IMG/VR virus record: IMGVR_UViG_3300032117_000015
Span: 1-64,000 of that record
From: a virus
Length of the DNA: 64,000 bases
Direction: 5' to 3' (one strand)
Part shown: positions 24,255 through 32,266 of the stretch, piece after piece
Layout: the number at the start of each line of letters is the position of its first letter
How positions within the stretch are numbered: position 1 is the first letter of the stretch
Position numbers and translations under genes: made by a program
Notes under the pieces: model-generated
Seen by the model: only the letters and a program-made list of their open reading frames with translations
The model's database searches: none
What the model was told of the DNA's origin: nothing

Positions 24255-24658
24255 TAACCAGAGATGCATTAACCAAAATATTTTTACAACAGTGGGGCAA
24301 AAGCATAGATGATGCCAATGTTAAAATATTTGGTCGTAAATGGTGGCAAAGTACAAGAGCAGGTAAGCAAAATAACTTTCGGTTAAGTGACGAAGGTTAC
24401 GAATTTTTAACTCAAGAATTGGATTTGAAAGCGTACGAAGTTCCGTTTACTGAACCAATCGAACTAAGTCCACAAACAATTATATTTTTAGAAAGATACG
24501 TGGACTGCCCTTACTATCTTACCCCCATGTCAATCACTGTCTTCTCAGAACGCAAAGGTTTTGAGCTAATGTTGTTTTCAGACGACATCAGAAAATTCGG
24601 CTTAATTAAAGCTATGAATGAGCGAGAAAAAGAACTCGCAAGTCAAAATAATAGTTGA
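24251..24658 (+). CDS. conserved phage protein
   Basis: A 135-residue protein with FGRKWWQSTRAGKQNNFRLSDEGYEFL in outline (basic, aromatic), and a C-terminal alpha/beta part (PYYLTPMSITVFSERKGFELMLF). Function unknown. The stop lies over the -35 box of the MoxR promoter. Confidence 0.65.
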   Translation: MITRDALTKIFLQQWGKSIDDANVKIFGRKWWQSTRAGKQNNFRLSDEGYEFLTQELDLKAYEVPFTEPIELSPQTIIFLERYVDCPYYLTPMSITVFSERKGFELMLFSDDIRKFGLIKAMNEREKELASQNNS

Positions 24659-24683
24659 CTTAACTCCTACTCTGCCTTATAAT
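24655..24683 (+). promoter_or_regulatory. sigma-70-like promoter before the MoxR gene
   Basis: TTGACT (24655-24660), 17-base spacer, TATAAT (24678-24683). The leader before the start is about 49 bases. Confidence 0.8.
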
Positions 24684-24720
24684 ACATACTTACACAGCAT
24701 TATTCGCACAATTTTTTAAC

Positions 24721-24735
24721 TAAGTTAGGAACTTA
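24721..24735 (+). promoter_or_regulatory. tight hairpin with the ribosome binding site in its loop (MoxR gene)
   Basis: TAAGTT (24721-24726) and AACTTA (24730-24735) pair around AGG. The binding site TTAGGAAC is thus wholly in the hairpin, three bases from the ATG at 24739. Confidence 0.35.
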
Positions 24736-24738
24736 AAA

Positions 24739-25827
24739 ATGGCAGAAATCAATAGTCGCACAGTGGGCCCAAGCGGTGCCAAAAAATCTTTGCGTAAAGC
24801 ATTTAAAAATCAGCGTCCGCTTTTCCTATGGGGCCCTCCAGGCATTGGAAAATCTGACATTATTAAACAACTTGGCGATGAGCTAGAAGCTCATGTTATT
24901 GACGTTCGTCTTTCACTTTGGGAACCTACTGATATTAAAGGTATTCCATATTTTGATAGCAATGATGGTACTATGCGTTGGGCACCTCCTGCAGAACTTC
25001 CAAGCAAGGACTTTGCTTCAAATCACAAACAAATCATTTTGTTCTTGGACGAAATGAACTCTGCGGCACCTGCTGTACAAGCCGCCGCTTATCAACTTAT
25101 CCTTAACCGTAAAGTCGGTGCATATCAATTACCAGACAATGTTGTAATTGTTGCGGCTGGTAACCGTGAAACTGACAAGGGTGTTACATTCCGTATGCCT
25201 GCTCCATTGGCAAACCGTTTTGTTCACTTGGAAATGCAAGTTAACTGGGATGACTGGTTTGAATGGGCTGTTGAAAACAAAATCCACAAGGACGTTGTTG
25301 GCTATTTGACTTTCTCTAAAAAGAGCTTGTATGACTTCGATCCAAAGTCTAGCTCACGTGCATTTGCTACACCCCGCTCTTGGAGTTTTGTAAGCGAATT
25401 GCTTACAGACGACGACACAGATGTTGATACATTGACTGATCTTACATGCGGTTCTGTTGGTGAAGGTTTGGCAATCAGCTTTATGGCTCACCGTAAAGTT
25501 GCATCAAAGATGCCTAACCCAAGCGACATTTTGAGTGGTAAAGTTAAGAAAATGGACTCAAAAGAAATTTCAGCTATGTACTCGTTGACTGTGTCATTGT
25601 GCTACGAATTGAAAGATTCTTGCGAGAAGAAAGCTAAAGATTGGAATGATCAAGTTAACTACTTCTTCGAATTTATGATGAATAACTTCGAAACAGAATT
25701 GGTTATTATGGGTACTAAATTGGCTTTGAGCACTTACAAGTTGCCATTGGATCCAGATGAAATCAAATGCTTTGATGATTTCCATGCTAAGTTTGGCAAA
25801 TACATTAGTCAAGCTACTGAAAAATAA
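24739..25827 (+). CDS. MoxR-like AAA+ ATPase
   Basis: A 362-residue AAA+ protein. Walker A is GPPGIGKS (32-39), Walker B ILFLDEMN (99-106), followed by sensor-1 VVIVAAGNRE (about 134-143) and an arginine in PLANRFVHLEM. This is the layout of MoxR ATPases, which act as chaperones or metal-loading machines with VWA-domain partners. The next gene encodes a metallopeptidase-VWA protein, the usual partner. It has its own sigma-70-type promoter and a hairpin over the ribosome binding site. Confidence 0.9.
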   Translation: MAEINSRTVGPSGAKKSLRKAFKNQRPLFLWGPPGIGKSDIIKQLGDELEAHVIDVRLSLWEPTDIKGIPYFDSNDGTMRWAPPAELPSKDFASNHKQIILFLDEMNSAAPAVQAAAYQLILNRKVGAYQLPDNVVIVAAGNRETDKGVTFRMPAPLANRFVHLEMQVNWDDWFEWAVENKIHKDVVGYLTFSKKSLYDFDPKSSSRAFATPRSWSFVSELLTDDDTDVDTLTDLTCGSVGEGLAISFMAHRKVASKMPNPSDILSGKVKKMDSKEISAMYSLTVSLCYELKDSCEKKAKDWNDQVNYFFEFMMNNFETELVIMGTKLALSTYKLPLDPDEIKCFDDFHAKFGKYISQATEK

Positions 25828-25843
25828 TCGGTTTTAGCACTAT

Positions 25844-25872
25844 TTGACACCTCCTGCGGGAGGTGTTATAAT
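25844..25872 (+). promoter_or_regulatory. sigma-70 promoter with an inverted repeat filling the spacer
   Basis: Perfect TTGACA (25844-25849), 17-base spacer, perfect TATAAT (25867-25872). The inverted repeat ACACCTCC (25847-25854) and GGAGGTGT (25859-25866), loop TGCG, spans the whole spacer. It could serve as operator or, in RNA from upstream, as a hairpin ending MoxR transcripts. Confidence 0.85.
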
Positions 25873-25901
25873 ATATACTATAGTAACAATTAAGGAAAAA
25901 C

Positions 25902-27086
25902 ATGTCACATACCGATCCAGTAATTGACAAAATTATCGTAGCCCGTGTGGGTCTACTGTTGCGTCATCCGTTTTTTGGAAACTTAGCAACACGTCTTAAA
26001 ATTGAAGAAGGATCTGAATGGTTACCGACAGCCGCTACAGACGGACGTCACATCTATTTCAACAGAGAGTTTTTTGAAAAACTTACTATTAAGCAAGTCG
26101 AATTCGTTATTGCACACGAAATCTTGCATAATGTATTTGATCACATGGGCCGTCGTGAAGGACGAGATCCACAAATTTTTAACATTGCCGCAGACTATTG
26201 CGTAAACGGACAAACTGTCCGTGATCACATCGGCGATCACAATGTTCCAGACATCAAAATCTTCCATGATCCTAAATACTACGGCATGAGTGCTGAAGAA
26301 ATTTATGACAAGATTTACGATGAATATGATGAACAACAATTACAAGCTCTTGGTCAATTGTTAGATGAACACATTGACTGGGGTAAAGATGGTAAAGATG
26401 GCCAGCCAAAATATACTAAAGAACAGTTAAAAGAAATTCGTGACGAAATGCGCGAAGCAACTATCGCGGCCGCTCAAGCCGCGGGTGCGGGTAATACTCC
26501 TGCTAGCGTACAGCGCATGATTAAGGAATTCACAGAGCCTAAGATGAATTGGCGTGAAATACTACGTCAACAAATTCAAAGCACTATTAAAAATGACTTT
26601 AGTTTTATGCGTCCTAACCGCAAAGGTTGGCACATGAGTGCTATTCTTCCAGGTCAACAGTTTCAAGAAACTATTGACATCTGTGTAGCAATTGACATGT
26701 CTGGTTCTATTGGAGACGAGCAAGCAAAAGACTTCTTAACAGAGATTAAGGGTATTATGCAAGAGTACAAGGACTTTAAAATTAAAGTATGGTGCTTCGA
26801 TACTCGTGTTTACAACGAACAAGATTATGATGGTTATTCAATGGATGACTTTGATAACTACGAGCCAATGGGCGGTGGCGGAACTGAGTTCGATGCTAAC
26901 TGGGAATACATGAAGGAAAATGATATTCAGCCTAAGAAGTTTATCATGTTTACTGACGGTTATCCTTGGGGTAGCTGGGGTGATGAAAACTACTGTGATA
27001 CAGTATTCATTATCCATGGTAATGATAAGATTGTTCCACCATTTGGTGAACATGCTTATTACGAATTTAAAACTGAACACGCATAA
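25902..27086 (+). CDS. metallopeptidase-like / VWA-like protein (DUF2201 type), MoxR partner
   Basis: A 394-residue protein. The N-terminal part has a zinc-binding HEILHNVFDHMGRR motif (H72, E73, H76), as in putative metallopeptidases. A 90-residue charged linker follows, and then a VWA-like domain with MIDAS DMSGSIGD (265-272), further ligands in GGGGTEFD (about 327-334) and MFTDGYPWG. Such proteins pair with MoxR ATPases. Function in phages is unknown: processing or remodelling of a host or phage complex is possible. It has its own strong promoter despite following the ATPase gene by only 75 bases. Confidence 0.85.
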   Translation: MSHTDPVIDKIIVARVGLLLRHPFFGNLATRLKIEEGSEWLPTAATDGRHIYFNREFFEKLTIKQVEFVIAHEILHNVFDHMGRREGRDPQIFNIAADYCVNGQTVRDHIGDHNVPDIKIFHDPKYYGMSAEEIYDKIYDEYDEQQLQALGQLLDEHIDWGKDGKDGQPKYTKEQLKEIRDEMREATIAAAQAAGAGNTPASVQRMIKEFTEPKMNWREILRQQIQSTIKNDFSFMRPNRKGWHMSAILPGQQFQETIDICVAIDMSGSIGDEQAKDFLTEIKGIMQEYKDFKIKVWCFDTRVYNEQDYDGYSMDDFDNYEPMGGGGTEFDANWEYMKENDIQPKKFIMFTDGYPWGSWGDENYCDTVFIIHGNDKIVPPFGEHAYYEFKTEHA

Positions 27087-27373
27087 TGGCATTAAAATCA
27101 GGCAAACCCAATCCTTTAAACTACTTTGACTTACGTAGGGTCGAGTTTGCCTGCCCGCATTTTAAATACACTACTTTAGATAGATACACTCCACAGCTGG
27201 TTAGAGCTGTAGATAGCTGGATTCGCCAAAATCTAAACAATAGATATTACATCGGGCAGGACATAGAACTGGATAATACTAACACAATCGTGTATAATAC
27301 TACCATAGGCTTTGAATCAGAAAAAGAACTAAGTTTTTTCACAATTGCCTGTCCACATCTTCAAACGAGATAA
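27086..27373 (+). CDS. small hypothetical protein
   Basis: A 95-residue basic, aromatic protein; its ATG overlaps the preceding stop codon by one base. Pattern FACPHFKYTTLDRYTPQLVRA and ending ACPHLQTR (two CPH motifs, possible metal binding). Not recognised. Confidence 0.6.
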   Translation: MALKSGKPNPLNYFDLRRVEFACPHFKYTTLDRYTPQLVRAVDSWIRQNLNNRYYIGQDIELDNTNTIVYNTTIGFESEKELSFFTIACPHLQTR

Positions 27374-27376
27374 TTA
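27369..27376 (+). promoter_or_regulatory. candidate late promoter box GATAATTA
   Basis: One mismatch from GATAAATA, overlapping the preceding stop codon and abutting a hairpin arm exactly as at 23936. Predicted transcript start near 27382 would fall inside the hairpin's 5' arm. Confidence 0.4.
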
Positions 27377-27406
27377 TATACGTACTTTCAAAGGAGATAC
27401 GTATAT
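27376..27406 (+). promoter_or_regulatory. hairpin with ribosome binding site in loop and start codon in stem
   Basis: ATATACGTA (27376-27384) pairs perfectly, nine bases, with TACGTATAT (27398-27406). The 13-base loop holds AAGGAGA and the 3' arm covers two bases of the ATG at 27405. Confidence 0.6.
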
Positions 27407-27668
27407 GACAGATACAGTACAACAACCACAACAAGATAGCACAGATTTGACTATTAACGATTTGAACTCGTTAAAAGTAATTATCGATATTGCTAGTTCA
27501 CGTGGTGCATTCAAACCAAACGAAATGGTAGCAGTTGGACAAACTTATACCAAACTAGAAACATTCTTGAATACAGTTGCTAAACAGCAACAAGCTCAAG
27601 CACCGGCTCAAGCGCCAGCTCAAACACCAGCCGATCAAGCAGTTGCAAATACTGTAGCAGGAGTATAA
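27405..27668 (+). CDS. small protein with Gln/Ala/Pro-rich tail
   Basis: An 87-residue protein with strong binding site AAGGAGA. The helical core LKVIIDIASSRGAFKPNEM..VGQ.Y.KLETFL is of a kind found in small T4-like phage proteins; the tail repeats QAPAQAPAQTPA. Function unknown. The start region is buried in a 9-bp hairpin. Confidence 0.65.
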   Translation: MTDTVQQPQQDSTDLTINDLNSLKVIIDIASSRGAFKPNEMVAVGQTYTKLETFLNTVAKQQQAQAPAQAPAQTPADQAVANTVAGV

Positions 27669-27672
27669 TACT

Positions 27673-28314
27673 ATGGCTGAACTTAAACACATCGGCCGCG
27701 TTATTGCCACTAACAAAAAATGTGTAGTGGCATATCGCACGTTGCCAGGGGATGCTTACTATTGTTTGATTGTCCCAACAGAAAACTTGCCTGACATTTA
27801 CCATGACTCTTTGATTAATCTAGTCGAGAGTAGTGCTGGACAAGATGCTTATGAATTTGCAGAAGCGTTGGATCGTAGTCGATTCCCAGATGGTTCAAAT
27901 ATGTTACGTTGGCTACATGGTAATAACAGACTAATTAAAATTGGTACTAGTGCTGTTGAAATGACTCCAACTACTGGATTTTCGATTGTGCTTTCAGAAC
28001 TAAATCAAATCATTGCTGAACAGCGTGGTTTATCAGTTGACGATTTAGCATTGAAATCAAGTCTTGATCCTAAAGATAATGCTAATGCCAAGGTTGCCGA
28101 AAATCAGCTTGTTAAAACTACAGAAACTGCTAAGAAGCCTGAAGCTAAACCAACAGCCGAAGTTGTTAATGCCGAACCAGCAGTCGATGCAACACCAGAA
28201 GATCAAGCAAAATTTTTCCGTAGTCAAGCAGATAAGCTAGCTAAACAAGCCGCAGAAATGCGCCGTAAAGCAGAAGAATTGTCACCTACTAAGAAAAAAA
28301 CAATAGTTAAATGA
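27673..28314 (+). CDS. conserved phage protein
   Basis: A 213-residue protein. N-terminal domain (1-120) has KKCVVAYRTLPGDAYYCLIV and DALYEF-like helices; the linker is Ala/Pro/Glu-rich; the C-terminal coiled coil reads FFRSQADKLAKQAAEMRRKAEEL in outline. Reminiscent of conserved T4-like phage proteins without known role. Four-base overlap with the next gene. Confidence 0.65.
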   Translation: MAELKHIGRVIATNKKCVVAYRTLPGDAYYCLIVPTENLPDIYHDSLINLVESSAGQDAYEFAEALDRSRFPDGSNMLRWLHGNNRLIKIGTSAVEMTPTTGFSIVLSELNQIIAEQRGLSVDDLALKSSLDPKDNANAKVAENQLVKTTETAKKPEAKPTAEVVNAEPAVDATPEDQAKFFRSQADKLAKQAAEMRRKAEELSPTKKKTIVK

Positions 28315-28631
28315 CCAAATCGGGAAGACCACTTCCCAAGGACGTCATAGAACATTGGCCTGAAGTATTCGGTGAAGTACACTTAAACGTGTTACCTCTA
28401 GGGTATCTCCATACCGTTTTGGTCAATTTTAAAGATGGTAAAACTTGGGAAATAAAAATAACAGCAAAAACCAAGCGTGAGGGTTGGAAGTCTTTTGAAA
28501 AGAATCTTGGAAAACTTTGTAGAACATACGAAGAAAGAATCGACAACATAGACTTCAAACTCGACACAGAACGAGTCAAAAAAGATATTGAAAAAGAGAC
28601 TCAAAAATTTTTAAAGAGAAAGAAGTTATAG
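28311..28631 (+). CDS. small basic hypothetical protein
   Basis: A 106-residue protein: N-terminal SGRPLPKDVIEHWPEVF (helical), then a beta-hairpin (HTVLVNFKDGKTWEIKI) and a Lys-rich C-terminal helix (ERVKKDIEKETQKFLKRKK). Likely nucleic-acid-binding. The stop directly abuts the thyX start. Confidence 0.65.
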   Translation: MTKSGRPLPKDVIEHWPEVFGEVHLNVLPLGYLHTVLVNFKDGKTWEIKITAKTKREGWKSFEKNLGKLCRTYEERIDNIDFKLDTERVKKDIEKETQKFLKRKKL

Positions 28632-29315
28632 ATGAATGTCCGATTACTCAGTTTCAGCCAGCCAACACAAGAATTTGCTTCTATGGGCATTGATGATGCG
28701 CAGGAACTTATCGCATATTGCGCCCGTGTGTCCAATCCTTCCAACCAACTTAACACTGAAACATCAGAAAAGCTCATCAAATATCTCATCAAACACAAGC
28801 ACTGGAGCCCACTTGAAATGGTCAGCGCCTGCATTGAAATCACAACAACAAGAGATATTGCAAGACAAATACTCAGACACAGAAGTTTCAGTTTCCAAGA
28901 ATTTAGCCAACGCTACGCGGATCCAACGAAAGATTTATCATTCGTATATCGCGATGCACGAAGACAGGATCTTAAAAATAGACAGAACAGCATAGATTTG
29001 GATCTAACAAACGATGCTGATCGTTTCCTTGCCGCTGGTTGGGAAAACATTCAAAAAGGCGTTATTGAAAAATGCCGCGAAGCATATGAATGGGCTATTG
29101 TAAATGGCATTGCTAAAGAGCAAGCCCGTGCTGTATTGCCTGAAGGATTAATCGAAAGTAGAATTTATATGAATGGTACACTACGCAGTTGGGTACATTT
29201 TATCGAACTACGTAGTGCTAATGGTACACAAAAAGAGCATCAAGAAGTTGCTATTGCTTGTGCAAAAGTTATAGCTGAGATTTTTCCTCTTGCCAACGAT
29301 TTAGTAGCCAATTAA
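28632..29315 (+). CDS. thyX: flavin-dependent thymidylate synthase (ThyX)
   Basis: A 227-residue enzyme making dTMP from dUMP with FAD and methylene-tetrahydrofolate. The ThyX motif RHRSFSFQEFSQRY (82-95) is complete; HKHWSPLEM (55-63) is the usual preceding helix and LPEGLIESRIYMNGTLRSWVHF lies near the C-terminal active site. It supplies nucleotides for phage DNA. The last 47 bases overlap the opposing gene; the transcript would end in a strong intrinsic terminator at 29335-29360. Confidence 0.95.
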   Translation: MNVRLLSFSQPTQEFASMGIDDAQELIAYCARVSNPSNQLNTETSEKLIKYLIKHKHWSPLEMVSACIEITTTRDIARQILRHRSFSFQEFSQRYADPTKDLSFVYRDARRQDLKNRQNSIDLDLTNDADRFLAAGWENIQKGVIEKCREAYEWAIVNGIAKEQARAVLPEGLIESRIYMNGTLRSWVHFIELRSANGTQKEHQEVAIACAKVIAEIFPLANDLVAN

Positions 29316-29943
29316 AATCATTAATCTTAGCAAGTGCCTCCTTATCGGAGGCATTTTTTTCACCGTATTGTTTGCCTTGAATAGCACCCATATATGCATA
29401 ACTACCGTGTTCTGCATTGGTATTTAATTGGCACCAGACGTGTAATCTAGCTAACGATTCCTCATTATTAATCACTGCCAGTTTACAGCATTCTCTAAAT
29501 GCACTACGCCAAGTACTAAATGGATCTGTATTAAAGGCTGTAATGTTGCTTATCTTATCTATTGCTTTAAATTTACTACTGATATTTGTAGTCATATCTA
29601 CAGTATCTGTATTCATATTCATTGTAAGAAATTTTGGTAATAGTTTAACTCCGCCATAACCATATGTTAAGCTATTAATAGGATTAATACTACGCCAAAC
29701 ATGGACTACGTCTAAGTCCCATTCGCTTACTTCATAATCAAAATTAAAATCATTTAGTATAACTGCATCGGCATCTACGACCCAAAACATTTTAGTCATG
29801 GCTTTCTTTGCGGCCGCAATATGAGCTTGATGAATTCCTTTAACACCGTGTACACGCTTTGCTAAAGGAAATCGTTCTTTTAAACTAGCAAAGTTTTCAT
29901 CTGCATTTTCTTCATCATATGAAATAAAGATAATATCGTACAT
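29269..29943 (-). CDS. glycosyltransferase-like protein (GT-A type), paralogue of the next gene
   Basis: A 224-residue protein: IIFISYDEENADENF at the N-terminus, KRVHGVKGIHQAH (29-41) and VVDADAVI (about 55-62) with the DxD of nucleotide-sugar transferases. The upstream gene (29943-30842) shares SYDE.NA and AKRVHGVKG and has VDADN, so the two are tandem paralogues. It begins on the stop codon of that gene and its 3' end carries the thyX terminator and overlaps thyX. Acceptor unknown. Confidence 0.7.
   Translation of the reverse strand: MYDIIFISYDEENADENFASLKERFPLAKRVHGVKGIHQAHIAAAKKAMTKMFWVVDADAVILNDFNFDYEVSEWDLDVVHVWRSINPINSLTYGYGGVKLLPKFLTMNMNTDTVDMTTNISSKFKAIDKISNITAFNTDPFSTWRSAFRECCKLAVINNEESLARLHVWCQLNTNAEHGSYAYMGAIQGKQYGEKNASDKEALAKINDFNWLLNRWQEEKSQL
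29335..29360 (+). terminator. intrinsic terminator for rightward transcription, inside the opposing gene
   Basis: TGCCTCC (29335-29341), loop TTATC, GGAGGCA (29347-29353), then seven T. It follows thyX by 20 bases and lies within the coding region of the minus-strand gene at 29269-29943. Confidence 0.85.
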
Positions 29944-30842
29944 TATTTGCGTCTTCCAATAATACGTGGAGTATTAAGATATACAGTTTTAAAGAATTTA
30001 CTACCTGCACCATCTAAATTAGCAATTTCTAAACTACCTTGTTTAGCAAGTTCTTTTCCTAAGAAGTTAATATACTTTGACATTTCTTCTGGCTCTGCTT
30101 GCTCGTGTGTAGTGTTCCAGTATTCTGTTAACCATTCAAAATCACGAACTTGGCTGTAGTCCCAATCTGTAAACATAGTTTTATAACAGCCTTCTCTTGC
30201 ACCCATTATACTCCAAATTCCGTTTTCTACGTCGGCACCTACTGAACACCATACAAGTAATCTATGATAGTTTTGCCACCAAATCTTTTTAAGGTCATTT
30301 ACCTTATTGCCTTGATCCAATGACATTTTTACGCCTTCACGGAATCCTGCTCTCCATGCTTGGAACGGAGTAGCGTTAGTAAAGCTCTCGCTATAACTAG
30401 TATTAAATTGATAGTAGCGATTATCAAAACAAAATTCTACACGACCTTTTGCATCATTAGGATCTGCATTTTCATGTGTCTTCATTTCGTTAACAAACTT
30501 ACGTGTCCATAATTTAAGTCCACCATTACCGTACATAAGTCCGTTAACGTGTACTTTGCCACACCAGCTAAAAACATTTTCTGGAGTACATCGTATTTCT
30601 TCTAAATCTATCTCTACATTTAAAAAATCTGGATCAACAATATTGTCAGCATCGACTGTAACAAAGTATTCAGTTTCACTTAATGCGGCACAGGCTTTAT
30701 GCGCGGCATCACTGCCTTTAACTCCATGTACACGTTTAGCCCAAGGCACCTTAGTACACAAATCAGCATAATTCTTTTCAGCGTTGGGCTCATCATAACT
30801 AAGAAAGATGATGTCTTGTTCGATAATTTTAATTTTATCCAT
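29943..30842 (-). CDS. glycosyltransferase-like protein (GT-A type)
   Basis: A 299-residue protein with DIIFLSYDEPNAEKNYADL, AKRVHGVKGSDAAHKAC and TVDADNIVDPDF (DxD near residues 58-60). Middle segment LMYGNGGLKLW and AWRAGFREGVK match the paralogue's YGYGGVKLL and TWRSAFRECCK. It has an extra C-terminal domain of about 70 residues. It may glycosylate virion proteins or, less likely, DNA. Confidence 0.7.
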   Translation of the reverse strand: MDKIKIIEQDIIFLSYDEPNAEKNYADLCTKVPWAKRVHGVKGSDAAHKACAALSETEYFVTVDADNIVDPDFLNVEIDLEEIRCTPENVFSWCGKVHVNGLMYGNGGLKLWTRKFVNEMKTHENADPNDAKGRVEFCFDNRYYQFNTSYSESFTNATPFQAWRAGFREGVKMSLDQGNKVNDLKKIWWQNYHRLLVWCSVGADVENGIWSIMGAREGCYKTMFTDWDYSQVRDFEWLTEYWNTTHEQAEPEEMSKYINFLGKELAKQGSLEIANLDGAGSKFFKTVYLNTPRIIGRRK

Positions 30843-31422
30843 TTTTAATTAATCCGTAACTTTGAAAGTATATCCTTGATGATATGGATATCTTGTCTAT
30901 TTGATTTTCTATTTTGCTTGCAAAAGGAACTATTATCTTTTCCTGTTCCATCAAATCTTTAACATCAATTAGTATGCTTCTGATTAGAAAATCAAAATCA
31001 TTTTTAAGCATTACAAAAAATATAGTATTATTAGTTATACTATCAGCAAGCCTTGTTTTGGCTTTTTCAGTTAATCTAAAACACCAATTTTTTTCATTTG
31101 CATTCCACTCGACAATTAATTCTGTATTTTTATTAGGAGGATTTTTAATCCACTGAAAAACACTATTTCTAAATCCGTACAATTGGTTTGTTATTTGCAT
31201 TAATGTTAACTCTGTTTTTCCATTAATGCCTTTAGAATATCCTATTATATAATCCCTAGTGTACTTTTCTTTTTTCATAAATGCGTCATATTCTTCCGCA
31301 GATATTTCAAATGCACATTTTTCTGTAGGGGATTTTTGATTAGAAATATGTGTTATAACTCCCGACTTTTTATCGTAAATCAAATAGTATTTTTGTGGAG
31401 GAGTAAATTTAAATCTTGCCAT
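30835..31422 (-). CDS. hypothetical protein of the tail-side glycosyltransferase cassette
   Basis: A 195-residue protein. It starts with MARFKFTPPQKYYLIYDKKSG and looks beta-rich in the first 90 residues (ITHISNQKS, FEISAEEYDAFM), then helical. A tail-fibre assembly or adhesin-type chaperone would fit the place but no motif proves it. Overlaps its neighbours by 14 and 8 bases. Confidence 0.65.
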   Translation of the reverse strand: MARFKFTPPQKYYLIYDKKSGVITHISNQKSPTEKCAFEISAEEYDAFMKKEKYTRDYIIGYSKGINGKTELTLMQITNQLYGFRNSVFQWIKNPPNKNTELIVEWNANEKNWCFRLTEKAKTRLADSITNNTIFFVMLKNDFDFLIRSILIDVKDLMEQEKIIVPFASKIENQIDKISISSRIYFQSYGLIKNG

Positions 31423-32266
31423 TTATTTCCTCCAACTGTTCAATTAGTTCTGTTGTCATGAAATCTTTTTCAACATAGTGAAATACACCCTGTTGTTTTA
31501 TATTACCGACAATTAAATCTCCACGTTCATTTAAAACAAACGGTACAATATCTTGCCAGCTATCGACACCAACTGGCCAATCTTGCAAAGGAACTTTCAT
31601 ATGCACAAATCTCATAGGATTTAATACATCTAATGCTTCTTGATGTATGCCCATAATTTCGATAGCAATTGCCGAAGCAAGATCCATACTTAACCATTTT
31701 TGATAATAATTAGGGGCAAAAATGTCATAGCATCCTTCCCAGTTATTACAAATAAATTCTAGTACTTTATAAAAATTATATGCTGTATCCGATTTTTTAA
31801 AGTAGTGTAATGCAAAGTATAGGTTTGATAACTTGTTAGCAATAAATGTTTTTCTATGAAATTTATCAACAGGAATATGTTCTTGTTTGTAATTAGTAAT
31901 ATATGAACAGAATTTGATGTCAAAATTGCCGCAATATTTCCACCAGTCACTTATATCTTCTAACATTAGCATGTCTGCATCTAGTACTATTGTTTCATGG
32001 TATGGAGATACGTGATATAATTTCCAGCGGTGCTCGGCCGCAAATTGATTGCTTGCTGTATTTTCAAACCAAGGAATAGGAATGATTTGATCAAATGCTT
32101 TTCGATATTTTTTAGAAACAGCACTATTGGTAACCAGAGAAACATCCTTTACTTCAGTTTGACTATTTTTAATACTTAATGCCAATGCATAGGCTTGTTG
32201 AATATAATCAACTGTATCTGTATTTTGTGCAAAAATTAAAAATCCTTTAGACACCATAGCCTCCAT
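31409..32266 (-). CDS. glycosyltransferase family 8-like protein
   Basis: A 285-residue protein. ETIVLDADMLMLEDI supplies the DxD (about residues 96-98), after SLVTNSAVSKKYRKAFD and HRWKLYHVSPY; later the FVHMK region with its His is typical of GT8. Likely transfers glucose or galactose from UDP-sugar. The start could also be GTG at 32254, five bases after GGAGG; I keep the longer frame. It overlaps the upstream gene by 20 bases. Confidence 0.65.
   Translation of the reverse strand: MEAMVSKGFLIFAQNTDTVDYIQQAYALALSIKNSQTEVKDVSLVTNSAVSKKYRKAFDQIIPIPWFENTASNQFAAEHRWKLYHVSPYHETIVLDADMLMLEDISDWWKYCGNFDIKFCSYITNYKQEHIPVDKFHRKTFIANKLSNLYFALHYFKKSDTAYNFYKVLEFICNNWEGCYDIFAPNYYQKWLSMDLASAIAIEIMGIHQEALDVLNPMRFVHMKVPLQDWPVGVDSWQDIVPFVLNERGDLIVGNIKQQGVFHYVEKDFMTTELIEQLEEINGKI

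Noticed and set aside
27643-27668. Possible promoter TTGCAA and TATAAT before 27673
   Set aside because: Spacer is only 15 bases and the box lies on the ribosome binding site region of the gene.
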